Numbered from the stretch's first letter, positions 11,040-21,957 are shown. The stretch: 64,000 nt of DNA from Montifringilla adamsi (GCA_017590115.1 JAGGNK010013558.1:19320992-19384991); one strand, 5' to 3'. Translations and numbers: made by a program. Notes: generated by a model not told the origin, from the letters alone.

Positions 11040-12060
11040 GCACTGACCCTGCACAGGGGCACCATTCCCCTCCAGGAAATCCCAAATCCATGTCCTGATC
11101 CCGTTTTTCCATGGTTTTCCTAGGATTTCAGGACTGTGTGCTGACCATTCCCCCTCCAAATCCCTCTCCTGATCCCGTTTTAATTTGTTTTTCCCCATTT
11201 TTCCCAGGAATGCAGGACTGTGTGCTGACAATTCCCATCCAGAACATCCCAAATCCCTCTCCTGATCCCGTTTTTCCATGTTTTTCCCTGTTTTCACAGG
11301 AATGCAGCACCGTGCCCTGACCATTCCCATCCGGAACACCCAAAATCCCCCTCCTGATCCCATTTATCCATGTTTTTCCCAGGATTTCAGGACTGTGTAC
11401 TGACCATTCCTACTCCAAATCCTTGTCCTGATCCTGTTTTTCTGTGTTTTTCCCCGGAATTCTGCACCGTGTACTGACCATTCCCACCAGGAACACCCCA
11501 AATCCCTCTCCTGATCCTGTTTTTCTTTGTTTTTCCCCATTTTTCCCAGGAATGCAGGACTGTGTGCTTACCATTCCCACCCCAAATCCCTCTCCTGATC
11601 CCATTTTTCCCCGTTGTTTTTCCCAGGAATGCAGGACTGTGTGCTTACCATTCCCACCCCAAATCCCTCTCCTGATCCCGTTTTTCCATGTTTTTCCCTG
11701 TTTTCACAGGAATGCAGCACCGTGCCCTGACCGTTCCCATCCGGAACACCCCAAATCCCCCTCCTGATCCCGTTTATCCATGTTTTTCCCAGGATTTCAG
11801 GACTGTGTGCTGACCATTCCTACTCCAAATCCTTGTCCTGATCCTGTTTTTCTGTGTTTTTCCCCGGAATTCTGCACCGTGTACTGACCATTCCCACCAG
11901 GAACACTCCAAATCCCTCTCCTGATCCCGTTTTTCCCCGTTGTTTTTCCCAGGAATGCAGGACTGGGTGCTGACAATTCCCATCCAGAACACCCCAAATC
12001 CCCCTCCTGATCCCGTTTTTCCCTGTTTTCCCCCGTTGTTTTTCCCAGGAATGCAGCACC
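11040..12060 (+). repeat. Minisatellite seeded by the acceptor and start-codon region of GLCE coding exon 1
   Basis: About 12-14 units of 60-75 bp read 'tttttcccaggaatgcagcaccgtgccctgaccattcccatccggaacaccccaaatccctctcctgatccc'. The final unit is the true acceptor and start context, CCCAG|GAATGCAGCACCATGCG; in the copies ATG has become GTG or the region has diverged. A higher-order repeat of about 410 bp is visible (for example 11271 and 11681). Many units retain pyrimidine-rich CAG acceptor-like sites. Confidence 0.88.
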
Positions 12061-15000
12061 ATGCGCTGCCTGGCCCGCCTCAGCTCCAAGGCTCTCCTGG
12101 TGCTCTGCTCCCTGCTGGCTCTGCTCTCGCTGCTGCTCTGGACCCGCTGCTCCCACCACCCCCAGCCCCCTCCCGGCCCCCCGGAGCGCCCCGGCATTCC
12201 CGACAGCGAGGAGGCCTCGCCCCAGGACGCGCCCCGAGCGCCGGGAATGGCGGGAAGCGCCGGGAGAGCGGCGGGGCCGCGCTACGAGGAGATCGACTGC
12301 GTCATCAACGAGGAGCACACGGTGAAGGGGCGGCGCGAGGGCGGCGAGGTGTTCCTGCCCTTCAGCTGGGTGGAGAAGTACTTCCAGGTGTACGGGCGGA
12401 TCGCCCAGGCCGACGGCGGTGAGAGGTTCGAGTTTTCCCACAGCTATTCCAAGGTCTACGCCCAGCGCGCTCCGTACCGGCCCGACGGCGTCTTCATGTC
12501 CTTCGAGGGCTACAACGTGGAGCTGCGCGACAGGGTCAAGTGCATCAGCGGCGTGGAAGGTGCGAGGCAGCGGATTCCCGGGAAGCTTTGGGCTTGGGAT
12601 GGTCCTTAAAATGTGCTGGAAGTGCTCTGTAAAACATTCTGGAAGTGCAGAGTGAGCTGGATGTTCTGGTGGGAATGGGGGTAGGGTCAAGTGCATCAGC
12701 AGCATGGAAGGTGCGAGCCTGGGCATTCCCCATGGGGAATTTTAGGGGTTGGGATGAGCCCAAGAATGTGCTGGAAGTGCAGAGTGAGCTGGATGTTCTG
12801 GTGGGAATGTGGGAATGGGAGTGGTGACACAGTCGAGTGCATCAATGGTGTGGAAGGTGCAAGGCAGCAGATTTCCGGGAAGCTTTGGGCTTGGGGTGGT
12901 CCTTAAAATCTCCTGGAAGTGCTCCATAAAATGTGCTGGAAGTGCAGAGTGAGCTGGATGTTCTGGTGGGAATGGGGGTAGGGTCAAGTGCATCAGCGGC
13001 GTGGAAGGTGCGAGGCAGCGGATTCCCGGGAAGCTTTGGGCTTGGGATGGTCCTTAAAATGTGCTGGAAGTGCAGAATGACCTGGATGTCCTGGTGGAAA
13101 TGTGGGAATGGGAGTGGTGACACAGTCAAGTGCATCAGTGGCGTGGGAGGTGCAAGGCAGGGCATTCCTGGGAATCTTTGGGGTTGGGGTGGTCCTTAAA
13201 ATCTCCTGGAAGCGCTCCATAAAATGTGCTGGAAGTGCAGAGTGAGCTGTATGTCCTGGTGGGAATTTGGGAATGGGGGGTGGTGCTGGCAAGATCTGTG
13301 ACAGTGTCAAGGGCATCAGTAGAGTAGAAGGTTTTGTGGGATTGGGATGATCCCAAAAATCTCCTGGAAGTGCTCCTTAAAATGGTTTGGAAGTGGGAAG
13401 TGACCTGGATTTGGTGCTGGGAATGTGGGAGTGGAGTTTTGTGGTAGCACCTCCAGCCTTGGGATCATCAGAGATGAGTTGAGTGGGATGGGACACAGGG
13501 AATGGCTTCCAGTGCCGGAGGGCAAGGATGGTTGGGATTTTGGGAAGGAATTCCTGGCTGGGCTGGAATACCCAGAGAAGCTGTGCCTGCCCCTGGATCC
13601 TGGGAATGTCCAATGCCAGCGTGGAGCATCCTGGGATTGTGGAAGTGGCCTTGCCCTTGGAAGGGGTGGAATGGGGTGGGATTGAGGTTCCCTTGCACCC
13701 AGCCCATTCCACAATTCCATAAAAGTCGGGAAGACCACGCCAGGGATTCCTCTGCCAGCTAAAACCACAGAATTCTGGATTTTAGTGGGAAAGGGCCCAA
13801 CCCCCTCCTTCCCCAGGACTTCCCTCTAACCTCCAACCCCGTTGATGGAGCTCCCGGAATTTTGGGGTGCAGAGGAGGAATTTTCCCCTCATTCCAACGC
13901 TTTTTCCCTGTTTTTTCCGGGCAGGAGTTCCTCTCTCCACGCAGTGGGGCCCTCAGGGCTACTTCTACCCCATCCAGATCGCCCAGTACGGGCTGAGCCA
14001 CTACAGCAAGAACCTGACGGAGAAGCCGCCCCACGTGGAGGTGTACGAGACGGCGGGGGACGGGAATAACGGGAACAACGGGAATAACGGGAACGGGGAG
14101 TGGACGGTGCCCAAGGGCTGCTCCCTCACCACCGTCTGGGACAAGTCCCGGCTCACCGGAGTCAAGCAGTTCTCCTGCCCAGGTGGGTGGTGGGAATTCC
14201 AGCGGGTGGTGGAGCAGGGAATGGCAATTGTTAGGTGCTGGTGTTTTGTTTGGCTTTTGTTCCCAATCCTTGATTCCAATCCTTAATTCCCAATCCTTTT
14301 CGTTCCCAGTCCTTTTAATTCCCAATCCTTCATTGCCAATCCTTCGTTCCCCACCCTTTTAATTCCTAGTCCTTCATTCCCAATCCTTCATTGCAGTCTT
14401 TCATTCCCAGTCCTTCATTCCCAATCCTTTTCACGCCTTATGCTTAATTTCCTGTCCTCTTCATCCTTTTCATTCTCCATTCTTTTTATTCCCCATTCTT
14501 TTTCTTCCCAATTCTTTGTTCCCAGTCCTTCATTCTCGGTTCTTCATTCCCCATCCTTTTCATTGCCAGTCCTCCATTCCCCATCCTTTTCATTCCTTAT
14601 CCTTCATTCCCAATCCAGTCAGGTGGAACAGCCCAGAAACGTTGAATTATTGAAGGGCTGCTCTAAAAGCTTTGGAATCCCTCTCGGGAGCGGGGACGGC
14701 CTCTGGAATCTGCTCCAACCCTTTGGAAACGGGAATCTTTCCACGCTGAGCGAGCCTTTTTCGGGGTTGCTTTTGCAGAAAGCTCCGAGGGCGTCTCCCT
14801 GGAGCTCAACAACGGCCGGGATTTCATCATCTCCTTCGACCTGAAGCTGCTGAGCAACGGCAGCGTGTCCGTGGTGCTGGAGACCACGGAGAGGAACCAG
14901 CTCTTCACCGTGCACTACGTGTCCAGCACGCAGCTCATCGCCCTCAGGGACAGGGACATCTTCTACGGCATCGGAGCGCGCAGCAGCTGGAGCACGCTCA

Positions 15001-15803
15001 CCCGGGACCTGCTGACGGATCTCCGCAAGGGCGTGGGGCTCTCCAACACCAAGGCGGTGAAGCAAACCAAGATCATGCCCAAGAGGGTGCTGCGCTTGGT
15101 GGCCAAAGGCCGCGGCTTCCTGGACAACGTCACCATCTCGGCCACCGCCCACATGGCCGCCTTCTTCGCCGCCAGCCGCTGGCTGCTGCGCAACCAGGAC
15201 GAGCGCGGCGGCTGGCCCATCATGGTCACCAGGAAGTTGGGAGAAGGCTTCAAATCCCTGGATCCGGGCTGGTACTCGGCCATGGCCCAAGGCCAGGCCA
15301 TGTCCACGCTGGTCAGGGCCTACCAGCTGACCAAGGAGCCGGCGTTCCTGGGCGCGGCGCTCAGGGCCACGGCGCCCTTCAAGCTGCCGGCGGAGCAGCG
15401 TGGAGTCAAGGCGGTGTTCATGAACCGGCACGATTGGTACGAGGAGTACCCCACCACGCCCAGCTCCTTCGTGCTCAACGGCTTCATGTACTCCCTGATC
15501 GGCCTCTACGACCTGAAGGAGACGGCCGGAGAGAAGCTGGGCAAGGAGGCGCGGCTGCTCTACGAGCGCGGCATGGAGTCGCTCAAGGCCATGCTGCCGC
15601 TCTTCGACACCGGCTCGGGCACCATCTACGACCTGCGGCACTTCATGCTGGGCACGGCGCCCAACCTGGCGCGCTGGGACTACCACACCACGCACATCAA
15701 CCAGCTGCAGCTGCTGGGCTCCATCGACGACGCGCCCGTCTTCAAGGAGTTCGTCAAGAGGTGGAAGAGTTACCTGCGGGGAGGGCGGGCCAAGCACAAC
15801 TGA
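12061..15803 (+). CDS. GLCE: D-glucuronyl C5-epimerase (three coding exons)
   Basis: Exons 12061-12559, 13925-14182 and 14779-15803 give 593 aa (human 617). This Golgi type II membrane enzyme converts D-glucuronic to L-iduronic acid in heparan sulfate and heparin chains. The MRCLA start is shared with the human protein and has a good context (CACCATG). A signal anchor lies at residues 11-27, followed by a Pro-rich stem shorter than in human. The rest is strongly conserved, including [56 protein letters not shown] and [14 protein letters not shown]476, Y536 and Y554 correspond to the human catalytic tyrosines 500, 560 and 578. The ending, RAKHN, is as in human. An Asn/Gly repeat occupies residues 213-224 where the human protein has a short charged segment. 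Confidence 0.97.
12535..13345 (+). repeat. Tandem array copying the end of GLCE coding exon 1 with its splice donor
   Basis: The exon end GTCAAGTGCATCAGCGGCG + TGGAAG|GTGCGAG recurs downstream with donor-like sites at about 12711, 12857, 13008, 13150 and 13331, spaced 142-181 bp. The copy at 12979-13030 matches the real exon edge over at least 45 bases. The rest of each unit is intronic ('gggcttgggatggtccttaaaatgtgctggaagtgcagagtgagctgg'). Confidence 0.9.
13480..13725 (+). mobile_element. CR1 LINE 3'-end fragment
   Basis: 'Gggacacagggaatggcttccagtgcc', 'gggaaggaattcctggctggg' and 'gaagctgtgcctgcccctggatcctgggaatgtcc' follow the order of the CR1 3' region. Located in GLCE intron 2 of the coding part. 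Confidence 0.65.
14055..14098 (+). repeat. GLCE: Coding microsatellite (GGGAAYAAC)n in GLCE exon 2
   Basis: Repeats of GGGAATAAC/GGGAACAAC encode Gly-Asn-Asn units at residues 213-224, on the luminal side. The 9-bp units change length in whole codons. Confidence 0.85.
14260..14625. repeat. Pyrimidine-rich minisatellite (ttcccaatccttcattcc)
   Basis: Degenerate 12-24 bp units of TTCCCAATCCTT and TTCATTCCC fill the second coding intron of GLCE. Nothing else is recognised in it. Confidence 0.8.
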
Positions 15804-16299
15804 GCTCTTCCCCGTCCTTCCCGCGGTTTCCACGGGTCCTTCCCAAAAATGTGGGGCCTTAAAACTGCTCCGGGGAGGGTTTAGGATCGGGACGCTCTCC
15901 CGCGTTGAGGTTGAGGTTGGGTTTTGTTGGGATTGGTTTTTCCTTTTCCAAGGAAAGCGTTTGCAGAAGCCATAGAAGTCTCGGAAGCGCGGTCGCTGCC
16001 TGGAGAGCTCATCCAGGGCCTCTTAAACCGGGATTTTGTGTCCGTGTTGGAGCAGCTCCCGTGGGATGAGCGCCGTCCACGGGAATCACTCGGAGCCTGG
16101 GATTGCGAAGTGTGGCTTTAAAGTGGGGGGGGGTTTCCTAGGGATTCGCTTTTTTGGGATGAAAAATCCGCGGTTGGAATTTTTTGCCAGTTCTCTGCCT
16201 GGAGATCCTGGAGCTGGAGGGTTTCTTCATGGAAAACACGTGCCCGGCATCATGGAAGCACAACTGGGAGCCTGGAGCACACAGCCCCGGGCCACCAGC

Positions 16300-16450
16300 A
16301 CCCGTGTCCCCTTGGAGCTGGGATCCCTAATCCTGGTGTCCCCTCGGAGCTGGGATCCTTATCCCCGTCACTGGAATTCCCTCGGAGCTGGGATCCTTAT
16401 CCCCGTCACCGGTGTCCCCTCAGAGCTGGGATCCTTTTTCCTGGAGCTCT
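16300..16450. repeat. Short tandem repeat (ctcggagctgggatcc units)
   Basis: Four to five units of about 35 bp of the form 'cccctcggagctgggatccttatccccgtcaccggtgt'. Confidence 0.75.
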
Positions 16451-16639
16451 GTGTTTTCTGTGGGATTTTGGGATTCCATCTGGGAGGTTCCCCAGAGCAT
16501 TGGGGACATTTCTGGGAATTGCTGAGCGGGATGTGGAGCTCGTCTGGAGTTCCTCAGGAAATTTAAAAATTTGGGAATTTTCATTTTTCTCCTGCTCCAC
16601 CCCATCCAGCATTTTAACAATTCCATCCCAGAGGTTTTT

Positions 16640-16800
16640 CCAGCTCTCCCTGGGCTGGAATTCCCAGAGAAGCTGTGGCTGCCTCTCGATCCCTGGAATG
16701 TCCAAGGCCAGCTTGGAGCAGCCTGGGACAGTGGAAGGTCCCTATGGAATGGGATGAGCTTTAAGGTCCTTCCCTCCAAAGCATTCCGTGATTCCATGAA
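16640..16800 (+). mobile_element. CR1 LINE 3'-end fragment
   Basis: 'Cccagagaagctgtggctgcc', 'ggagcagcctgggacagtgg' and 'gctttaaggtccttccctcc' lead into 'attccgtgattccatgaa', the expected 3' terminus with a degenerate ATTCCATGA repeat. Inside the GLCE 3' UTR. Confidence 0.7.
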
Positions 16801-17328
16801 CCCACCGGCTGCCTGATCCTGAACTCAAGGATGGACTTTGGGAATTCCCACTGCTTCCATTCCATGGTGGAGCTGATCCCAATCCCAAAATCCCGGGCAC
16901 AAGGACAACACCCATCTCCATCTTTTTATTGCTTTCAATTTTTGAGGCTTTTCCTTCATTTCTCACCGATCTCGGAGCGACTTTTTCCCAGCTTTAATCC
17001 GCGCGCTCCGGTCAGATCCATCCATCTGATGGATGGCAGAGGAGAAATTCCAGTACCAAAGGTAGCAGAGGGGAATTTTTTCCATGCCCATGGAAACTCA
17101 ACAGACAAAAACCCACCCCAAACCTGGGATTCCTTCCCAAAAATCTGCTCCATCCTCCCCTTGCGTGTTCTTTCCATAGTTTTCCCAGTTGGAAAACCCG
17201 GAGAGCCTCCTTGGATGCTGCTCCAGGATGGTGTTGGTGCCTTACAGAGGCCGGAATTCCTCTTGATTGGGTTTTTTGGGAATTGATGCCGATGGTGGGG
17301 TTGGAGCCGATTTTCCCACTCCGGAAGT

Positions 17329-18035
17329 GCTCGGAAGCGCGGGATGGGCGTTCCAAGGTTGTCCCTCCTGTCCCACCTCTCATCCTTCCATCACCTTCTG
17401 GTGGCCTTAGACAGGTGGAGCTTCCAGGAATCCCCAGAGGCTGTAAGTCCATGGAGAATCCATGGGGATATTCCTGATATTCCCTGAATTCCGTTGTGCA
17501 TTGGAAGAGGATCCTTGACCATGCCGGCAGTGCCCAAAACTTCATGGAATTCATTCCAGTTTGGGATCTTTTTGTTCATTTTCTATCTTCAAACTCCCAA
17601 AGATCTTTGGGACCAAGATCAGCTTTGGTCCCAGATTTTCCTCCGGAGATCCATTGGCTCTTCCCATGGGATCCTTTCTCCCTGGACACCGCTGGAAGTT
17701 TGGGATGGGCGTTCCAAGGTTGTCCCTCCTGTCCTTCCATCACCTTCTGGTGGCCTTAGCACAGGTGGAGCTTCCAGGAATCTCCACCAGAGGCTGCAGT
17801 TCCATGGAGAATCCATGGGGAATTCCTGATATTCCTTAAATTCCATTGTGCATTGGAAGAGGACCCTTGGCCACGAAGCCGATCCCCAAAACTTCTTGGA
17901 ATTCATTCCAGTTTAGGATTTCTTTGTTCATTTCCATCTTCAAACTCCCAGAGATCTTTGGGACCCAGATCAGTTTCTATCCCAGATTTTCACCCGGAGA
18001 TCCGCTGGCTCTTCCCATGGGATCCCCTCTCCGGG
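17329..18035 (+). repeat. 361-bp tandem duplication in the GLCE 3' UTR
   Basis: The block from 'gggatgggcgttccaaggttg' (17341) through 'gctcttcccatgggatcc' recurs at an offset of 361 bp (17702 onward). The two copies differ by scattered substitutions and small indels. Confidence 0.85.
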
Positions 18036-18369
18036 GCTCCCCCACCCCAACAACACAAGCACAACCCTCCCTGGGATCCAGACATTCCCTGGAATCCAGG
18101 CATTCCCTGGAAGCCGCTCATTCCCGTTCTCCTCCTCCCCGGGCGTGGCTTGGCTGGGATTTTGTTGGATTTTCCGGGATTTTCCCGAGGATCCCGATGG
18201 AAAATATGCAATAATTTGTTTACAGGATGCTCCGGGCAGGGCGCTCCTTTAAGCACAATGTGCACAGGATAGTTTTGTATTCCGCCCCTCCGGAATTTTT
18301 GGCGGGAAGAGGTTCTCCTACGTTTCTATGGGACATTGGGAATGCTTGGAAAGCTTTCTAAGACTGGGA

Positions 18370-18375
18370 AATAAA
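18370..18375 (+). terminator. GLCE: Candidate GLCE poly(A) signal AATAAA
   Basis: AATAAA followed 16 bases later by a genomic run of 16 A. The preceding sequence ('tttacaggatgctccgggcagg..aagcacaatgtgcacagg') is non-repetitive, consistent with a conserved 3' UTR end. Confidence 0.55.
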
Positions 18376-18759
18376 TTTTTTTATCTTAAGAAAAAAAAAA
18401 AAAAAACCAAAACGTGGGACGTCTCCCTTATTTGGGGATTTTCCAAGTATTTTATTTTCCAAATGTATTCCAAGTTTTTTTTCCTGTGGTGGCTTTGAGG
18501 TGTCGTGCTTTTAAGGAGGTTTTCTTCTGGAAAAGTGGGAAAACGTGGATTTTTCCCATTAATTAAAGCTTTGCTGAGGGAAGGAGCACAAGTGGTGGAT
18601 TCCTGCTGGGAATTATTCCTGGTAAATCCAGCTCCTTTGGAGTTTTTTGGGATTTGGTAAATGAGGATTTTAACGGAGCGGTCACTAAAAAGATCCCACT
18701 GTTGGGAATGGGGAAATGCAGTTCCAGGGAATTCCAGAGCCCCTTCCAGGAATCCAGGG

Positions 18760-18990
18760 AGAGCTGGAGAGGGATTGGGATCAGGGATGGAGGGGCAGGA
18801 CACATGGAGTGGCTGGAAAAGTGGAGATTTAGATGGATCTTGGGAAGGAATTCCCGTCTGGGATGGAATTCCCAGAGAAGCTGTGGCTGCCCCTGGATCC
18901 CGGGAATGTCCAAGGCCGGGTTGGAGCACCCTGGGGTAGTGGGAGGTGTCCCTGCCCATCCCACCCAAATATTCCGGGATTCTCCCGAGT
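18760..18990 (+). mobile_element. CR1 LINE 3'-end fragment
   Basis: 'Gggatggaggggcaggacac', 'gggaaggaattcccgtctgg' and 'cctggggtagtgggaggtgtccctgcccat' appear in CR1 order, truncated before the terminal repeat. Confidence 0.65.
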
Positions 18991-19399
18991 GATTCCCATT
19001 CCTTGGCACGTTGGGATTGAAAAGAGCCTTGGAGCATCGCTGAAGGTGGGAAGGGAATTCCAGAGCCCCAGGAAGCCGTGTCCAGGGAAAAGCCGTGTCC
19101 CAGTGCTGGCAGGACGGGGTTAATCCCAGGAATTCCCAGGACTTTCCCGTGGGATTGATGTTCGGGATAGAGCTGGGAATCCACCAGCCCTGCCCAGCTC
19201 CGCTTTTCCCAATTCCTAAGGAACTATGGGATAATAATTAATAATAATTAATAATATTACTTAATGAACCGCTCATCCCTCTCCACCCCACTGGAACCTC
19301 CCGCTCTCCGAACTTTGGGAAAGCCATTCCCAGCGGAACACTGCAGGAAAAGCAGAGAATTTTTGGGAAGCAGAACGGGAAACCCGCCGGGCTGGGATT

Positions 19400-20340
19400 C
19401 ATTCCCATCCAGCTGGGAATAATCCGGGAATGAGCAGCGGCGGGAGGGCTGGGATTGCCAGGCTGCTCTGGAGGAGCTCCGGGAGTTTTCCAGAGGCGCT
19501 GCGAGCGGGAGATGCTCGGCAGGGCTGGGAATTGCTATTTTTTCCTGCTTTTTTTCCACTTCCTCGCCGCTGGATCCGATCCCGGCCGCGTTTGGCCGCG
19601 CTGATTTCCGGGTTTATCTGGGAACCTTTTTTCCTTGGACGAGCCGGCGTTCATTCTCTCCCAGAACCTGGGAATTGCCGGCTCTGGGATCATCCCTGGG
19701 GGCGCTTCCTGGCGGGATCGTGCCTCTGGAAAAGCCGCGCCCGCCCGGCCGGGAATTCCATGTGGGCAGTGTTTGTTCCCAGTTGAGTAATCCCGGGATT
19801 TGGAGGCAGCGCTGGAAAACGCCGCATCCAGCGGCGGCTCCGAGCAGCGCCGTAAGTCCCGGCTTTCCCCTCTCCGGCATTCCCGCGGATCCCGAGGGTC
19901 GGCTCCCGGGAAGTTCGGGAATGCGGGAATGGGAATGGGAAAAGTGCCGGAGCAGCGGGAGCATTCCCGGCCCTCCCGCGGCTACCGGTGCGGGGATCGC
20001 GGAATTCCCGGGAGGTTTCACTCGGGAGCGGGATGGGGTCTGGGATCCCCGGTCCCGCGGGAAGGACGGGTGGGAGCGGCGGGTTTTTGGGATGGAAAAG
20101 CTGCTGCTCCAGGCGGATCCCGGCGAATTCCAGCGGCAACAACAACAACAACAACTCCCACAAAGCCGCCGTTGTCCCGCCGGGAGCGGTCCTGGCACGG
20201 CCCGCGCCGCTCCCGGAGTTTTCCAGCGCTGCTCCCGCACTCCCGGCGCCGCTGGAAACGCGTCCGGGGCTGCTCGGGAATTCCCGAATATTCCCGGCCC
20301 GTGGGAAAGCCGCTGGAGCTGGCACGGAGCGAGGGATGAG
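19400..20340 (+). promoter_or_regulatory. PAQR5: GC-rich region, probable PAQR5 promoter and noncoding exon 1
   Basis: CpG density rises relative to the flanks. A strong donor (GCGCC|GTAAGT) ends a possible noncoding exon at 19851. The block lies between the GLCE poly(A) site and the PAQR5 ATG on the same strand, so PAQR5 is the natural candidate. No CCAAT/TATA arrangement stands out. An AT-rich (TAA)n-like stretch (19228-19262) marks its upstream border. Confidence 0.4.
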
Positions 20341-20404
20341 CCAGGGTGTGCCAGGGGGTGGGATGTGCCATGGGGAAGGATATTCCATAGGGAAGGATGT
20401 GCCG

Positions 20405-20472
20405 AGGGAAGGGAAGGGAAGGGAAGGGAAGGGAAGGGAAGGGAAGGGAAGGGAAGGGAAGGGAAGGGAAGG
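20405..20472. repeat. (AAGGG)n microsatellite
   Basis: About 13 perfect GGGAA pentamers in a row. Confidence 0.97.
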
Positions 20473-20619
20473 TAAGGTGCCATGGGCAGAGGACGGTGAC
20501 AAGGTGACAGGGCCGGGCGGGTGGCAGTGGTGCCAGGTGGGGACATTCCCCAGGGAAGCCTGGGGTGAGCCGGGAGCTCCCGGGCTGGAGCTGCGGCTGC
20601 AGGGCCGGGAGGGAGAGGA

Positions 20620-20722
20620 GGAGGAGGAAATTAAGGAGGAGGAGGAAGAAGAAGAGGAGGAAGAAGAGGAGGAGGAGGGGAGGAGGAAGAAGAGGAGGAG
20701 GAGGAGGAGGAAGAGGAGCTGT
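20620..20722. repeat. Purine-only (GGA/GAA)n tract
   Basis: About 100 bases of almost uninterrupted GGAGGA/GAAGAA on the + strand, able in principle to form a triplex. A second shorter GAGGAGGAG tract follows at 20830-20860. The open frames here (poly-Glu) have no other protein character. Confidence 0.9.
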
Positions 20723-20954
20723 TGCAGCCACCTGAGCGCAGCCGCAGCGCTGGCAGAGGTGACTCGCAGGGGGCACGGCCCCCATCCTGTCCCATTCCCA
20801 TTCCCATTCCCGGCTGGGAAGAGCCCGAGCAGGAGGAGGAGGAGGAGCAGGAGGAAGCAGGCCCGGCCCGGCCCGGCCCCAGTGACTCACTGCCCTCATT
20901 GCCTCCCAAACCACAAATTCCTGCCTGAGGCTGGGCCTGGAGCCTCCTCCTGCT

Positions 20955-21190
20955 TCCCACAGGGAACAGGGAACGGGAACAGGGAATAGGGAACAGGGAA
21001 CTGGGAGCAGGGAATAGGGGCAGGGAATAGGGAATGGGGAACAGGGAATGGGGATGGGAATGGGGAATGGGGAATAGGAACAGGGAACTGAGAGCAGGGA
21101 ACAGGGAACAGGGGCAGGGAATAGGGAACGGGGAACAGGGAATGGGAATGGGGAATAGGAACAGGGAACCAGGAGCAGGGAATGGGGAAG
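20955..21190. repeat. Minisatellite (gggaacagggaatagg units)
   Basis: Units of 7-20 bp built from GGGAACA, GGGAATA and GGGAATGG. Confidence 0.85.
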
Positions 21191-21359
21191 GGATCCCTGC
21201 CACAGGAATGGCTGGGCTGGGATGGATCCAGGTGCTCCCGGCTCAGGGATCCCATCCAGGGGCTCTGGGCACAGAGGGATCCTGCACCTAGGAGGAGCCT
21301 CTGGAAAAGCCCAAGCCTTTGGAATGGCTCGTGCCTCTGTAAGGGCTCGTTCCTTTGCC

Positions 21360-21700
21360 CTCCGAGAATCCCAGAATTCCAGGTGGGAAGGGCCCTCAAA
21401 ACTCATCTCATTCCAGCCCTGGCCATCGCAGGAATGCTTCCATGAGCAGATTCCAGCCTGGCCTTGGGCATTCCAGGGATCCAGGGGCAGCCACGGCTTC
21501 TTTGGGAATTCCATACCTGCGCCTCCCCACCCTCCCAGCCAGGAATTCCTAATTCCCAATCTCCCATCCAGCCCTGCCCTCTGGCAGTGGGATCCATTCC
21601 CTGTGTCCTGTCCCTCCAGTCCCTCTCCAGCTCTTCTGGAGCCCCTCCAGGCCCTGGCAGGGCTCTGAGCTCTCCCTGGAGCCTTCTCTGGATTCAGGTC
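21360..21700 (-). mobile_element. CR1 LINE 3'-end fragment
   Basis: This is a long copy. The reverse complement of the terminal block ('cagaattccaggtgggaaggg'), then 'ggccttgggcattccagggatcc', 'cccaccctcccagccaggaattcc', 'ctgccctctggcagtgggatcc' and 'ccctccagtccctctccagctc' follow in the order seen in the other copies in this window. Confidence 0.75.
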
Positions 21701-21957
21701 CTGTTTCCACCATGGAAAACTGCAGGAATTCTGTGGGATCCGGGGGCTGCAGACTCTGTGGAGCTTTGAGGCAGCACGTTGGTGCTTCCAGAGCGCTGGG
21801 AAGCCCTGGATTCCTCATTCCCCATTCCCCATTCCTGATTCCCCATTCCTGATTCCCCATTCCCCATTCCCGTCTAATCTTTAACCGGAGGCGTTTCCAG
21901 CGGGGTTTTGTTGGTTCATTGCTCTCCTGCCTCATTAATTTTTCCCTCCCTCTCCAG

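Larger units (their letters stand above)
15804..18390 (+). other. GLCE: GLCE 3' untranslated region
   Basis: No coding exon occurs between the GLCE stop and the AATAAA at 18370. The length (about 2.6 kb) is reasonable because GLCE has a long 3' UTR in other vertebrates. It contains a CR1 fragment, a short CTCGGAGCTGGGATCC tandem repeat (16300-16450) and a 361-bp tandem duplication. Confidence 0.6.

Noticed and set aside
11797..12726. A 309-codon ORF on the - strand over GLCE exon 1
   Set aside because: Shadow of the GLCE coding exon and of the adjacent minisatellite; low-complexity Pro/His/Leu composition, no family motif.
14865..15803. A separate gene starting at 14865
   Set aside because: This is the body of GLCE exon 3; similarity to GLCE begins at the acceptor at 14778, upstream of that point.
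20018..21559. A 513-codon - strand ORF and the matching + strand poly-Glu ORFs
   Set aside because: Driven by GA-rich and GGGAAC simple repeats plus a CR1 fragment; no domain.
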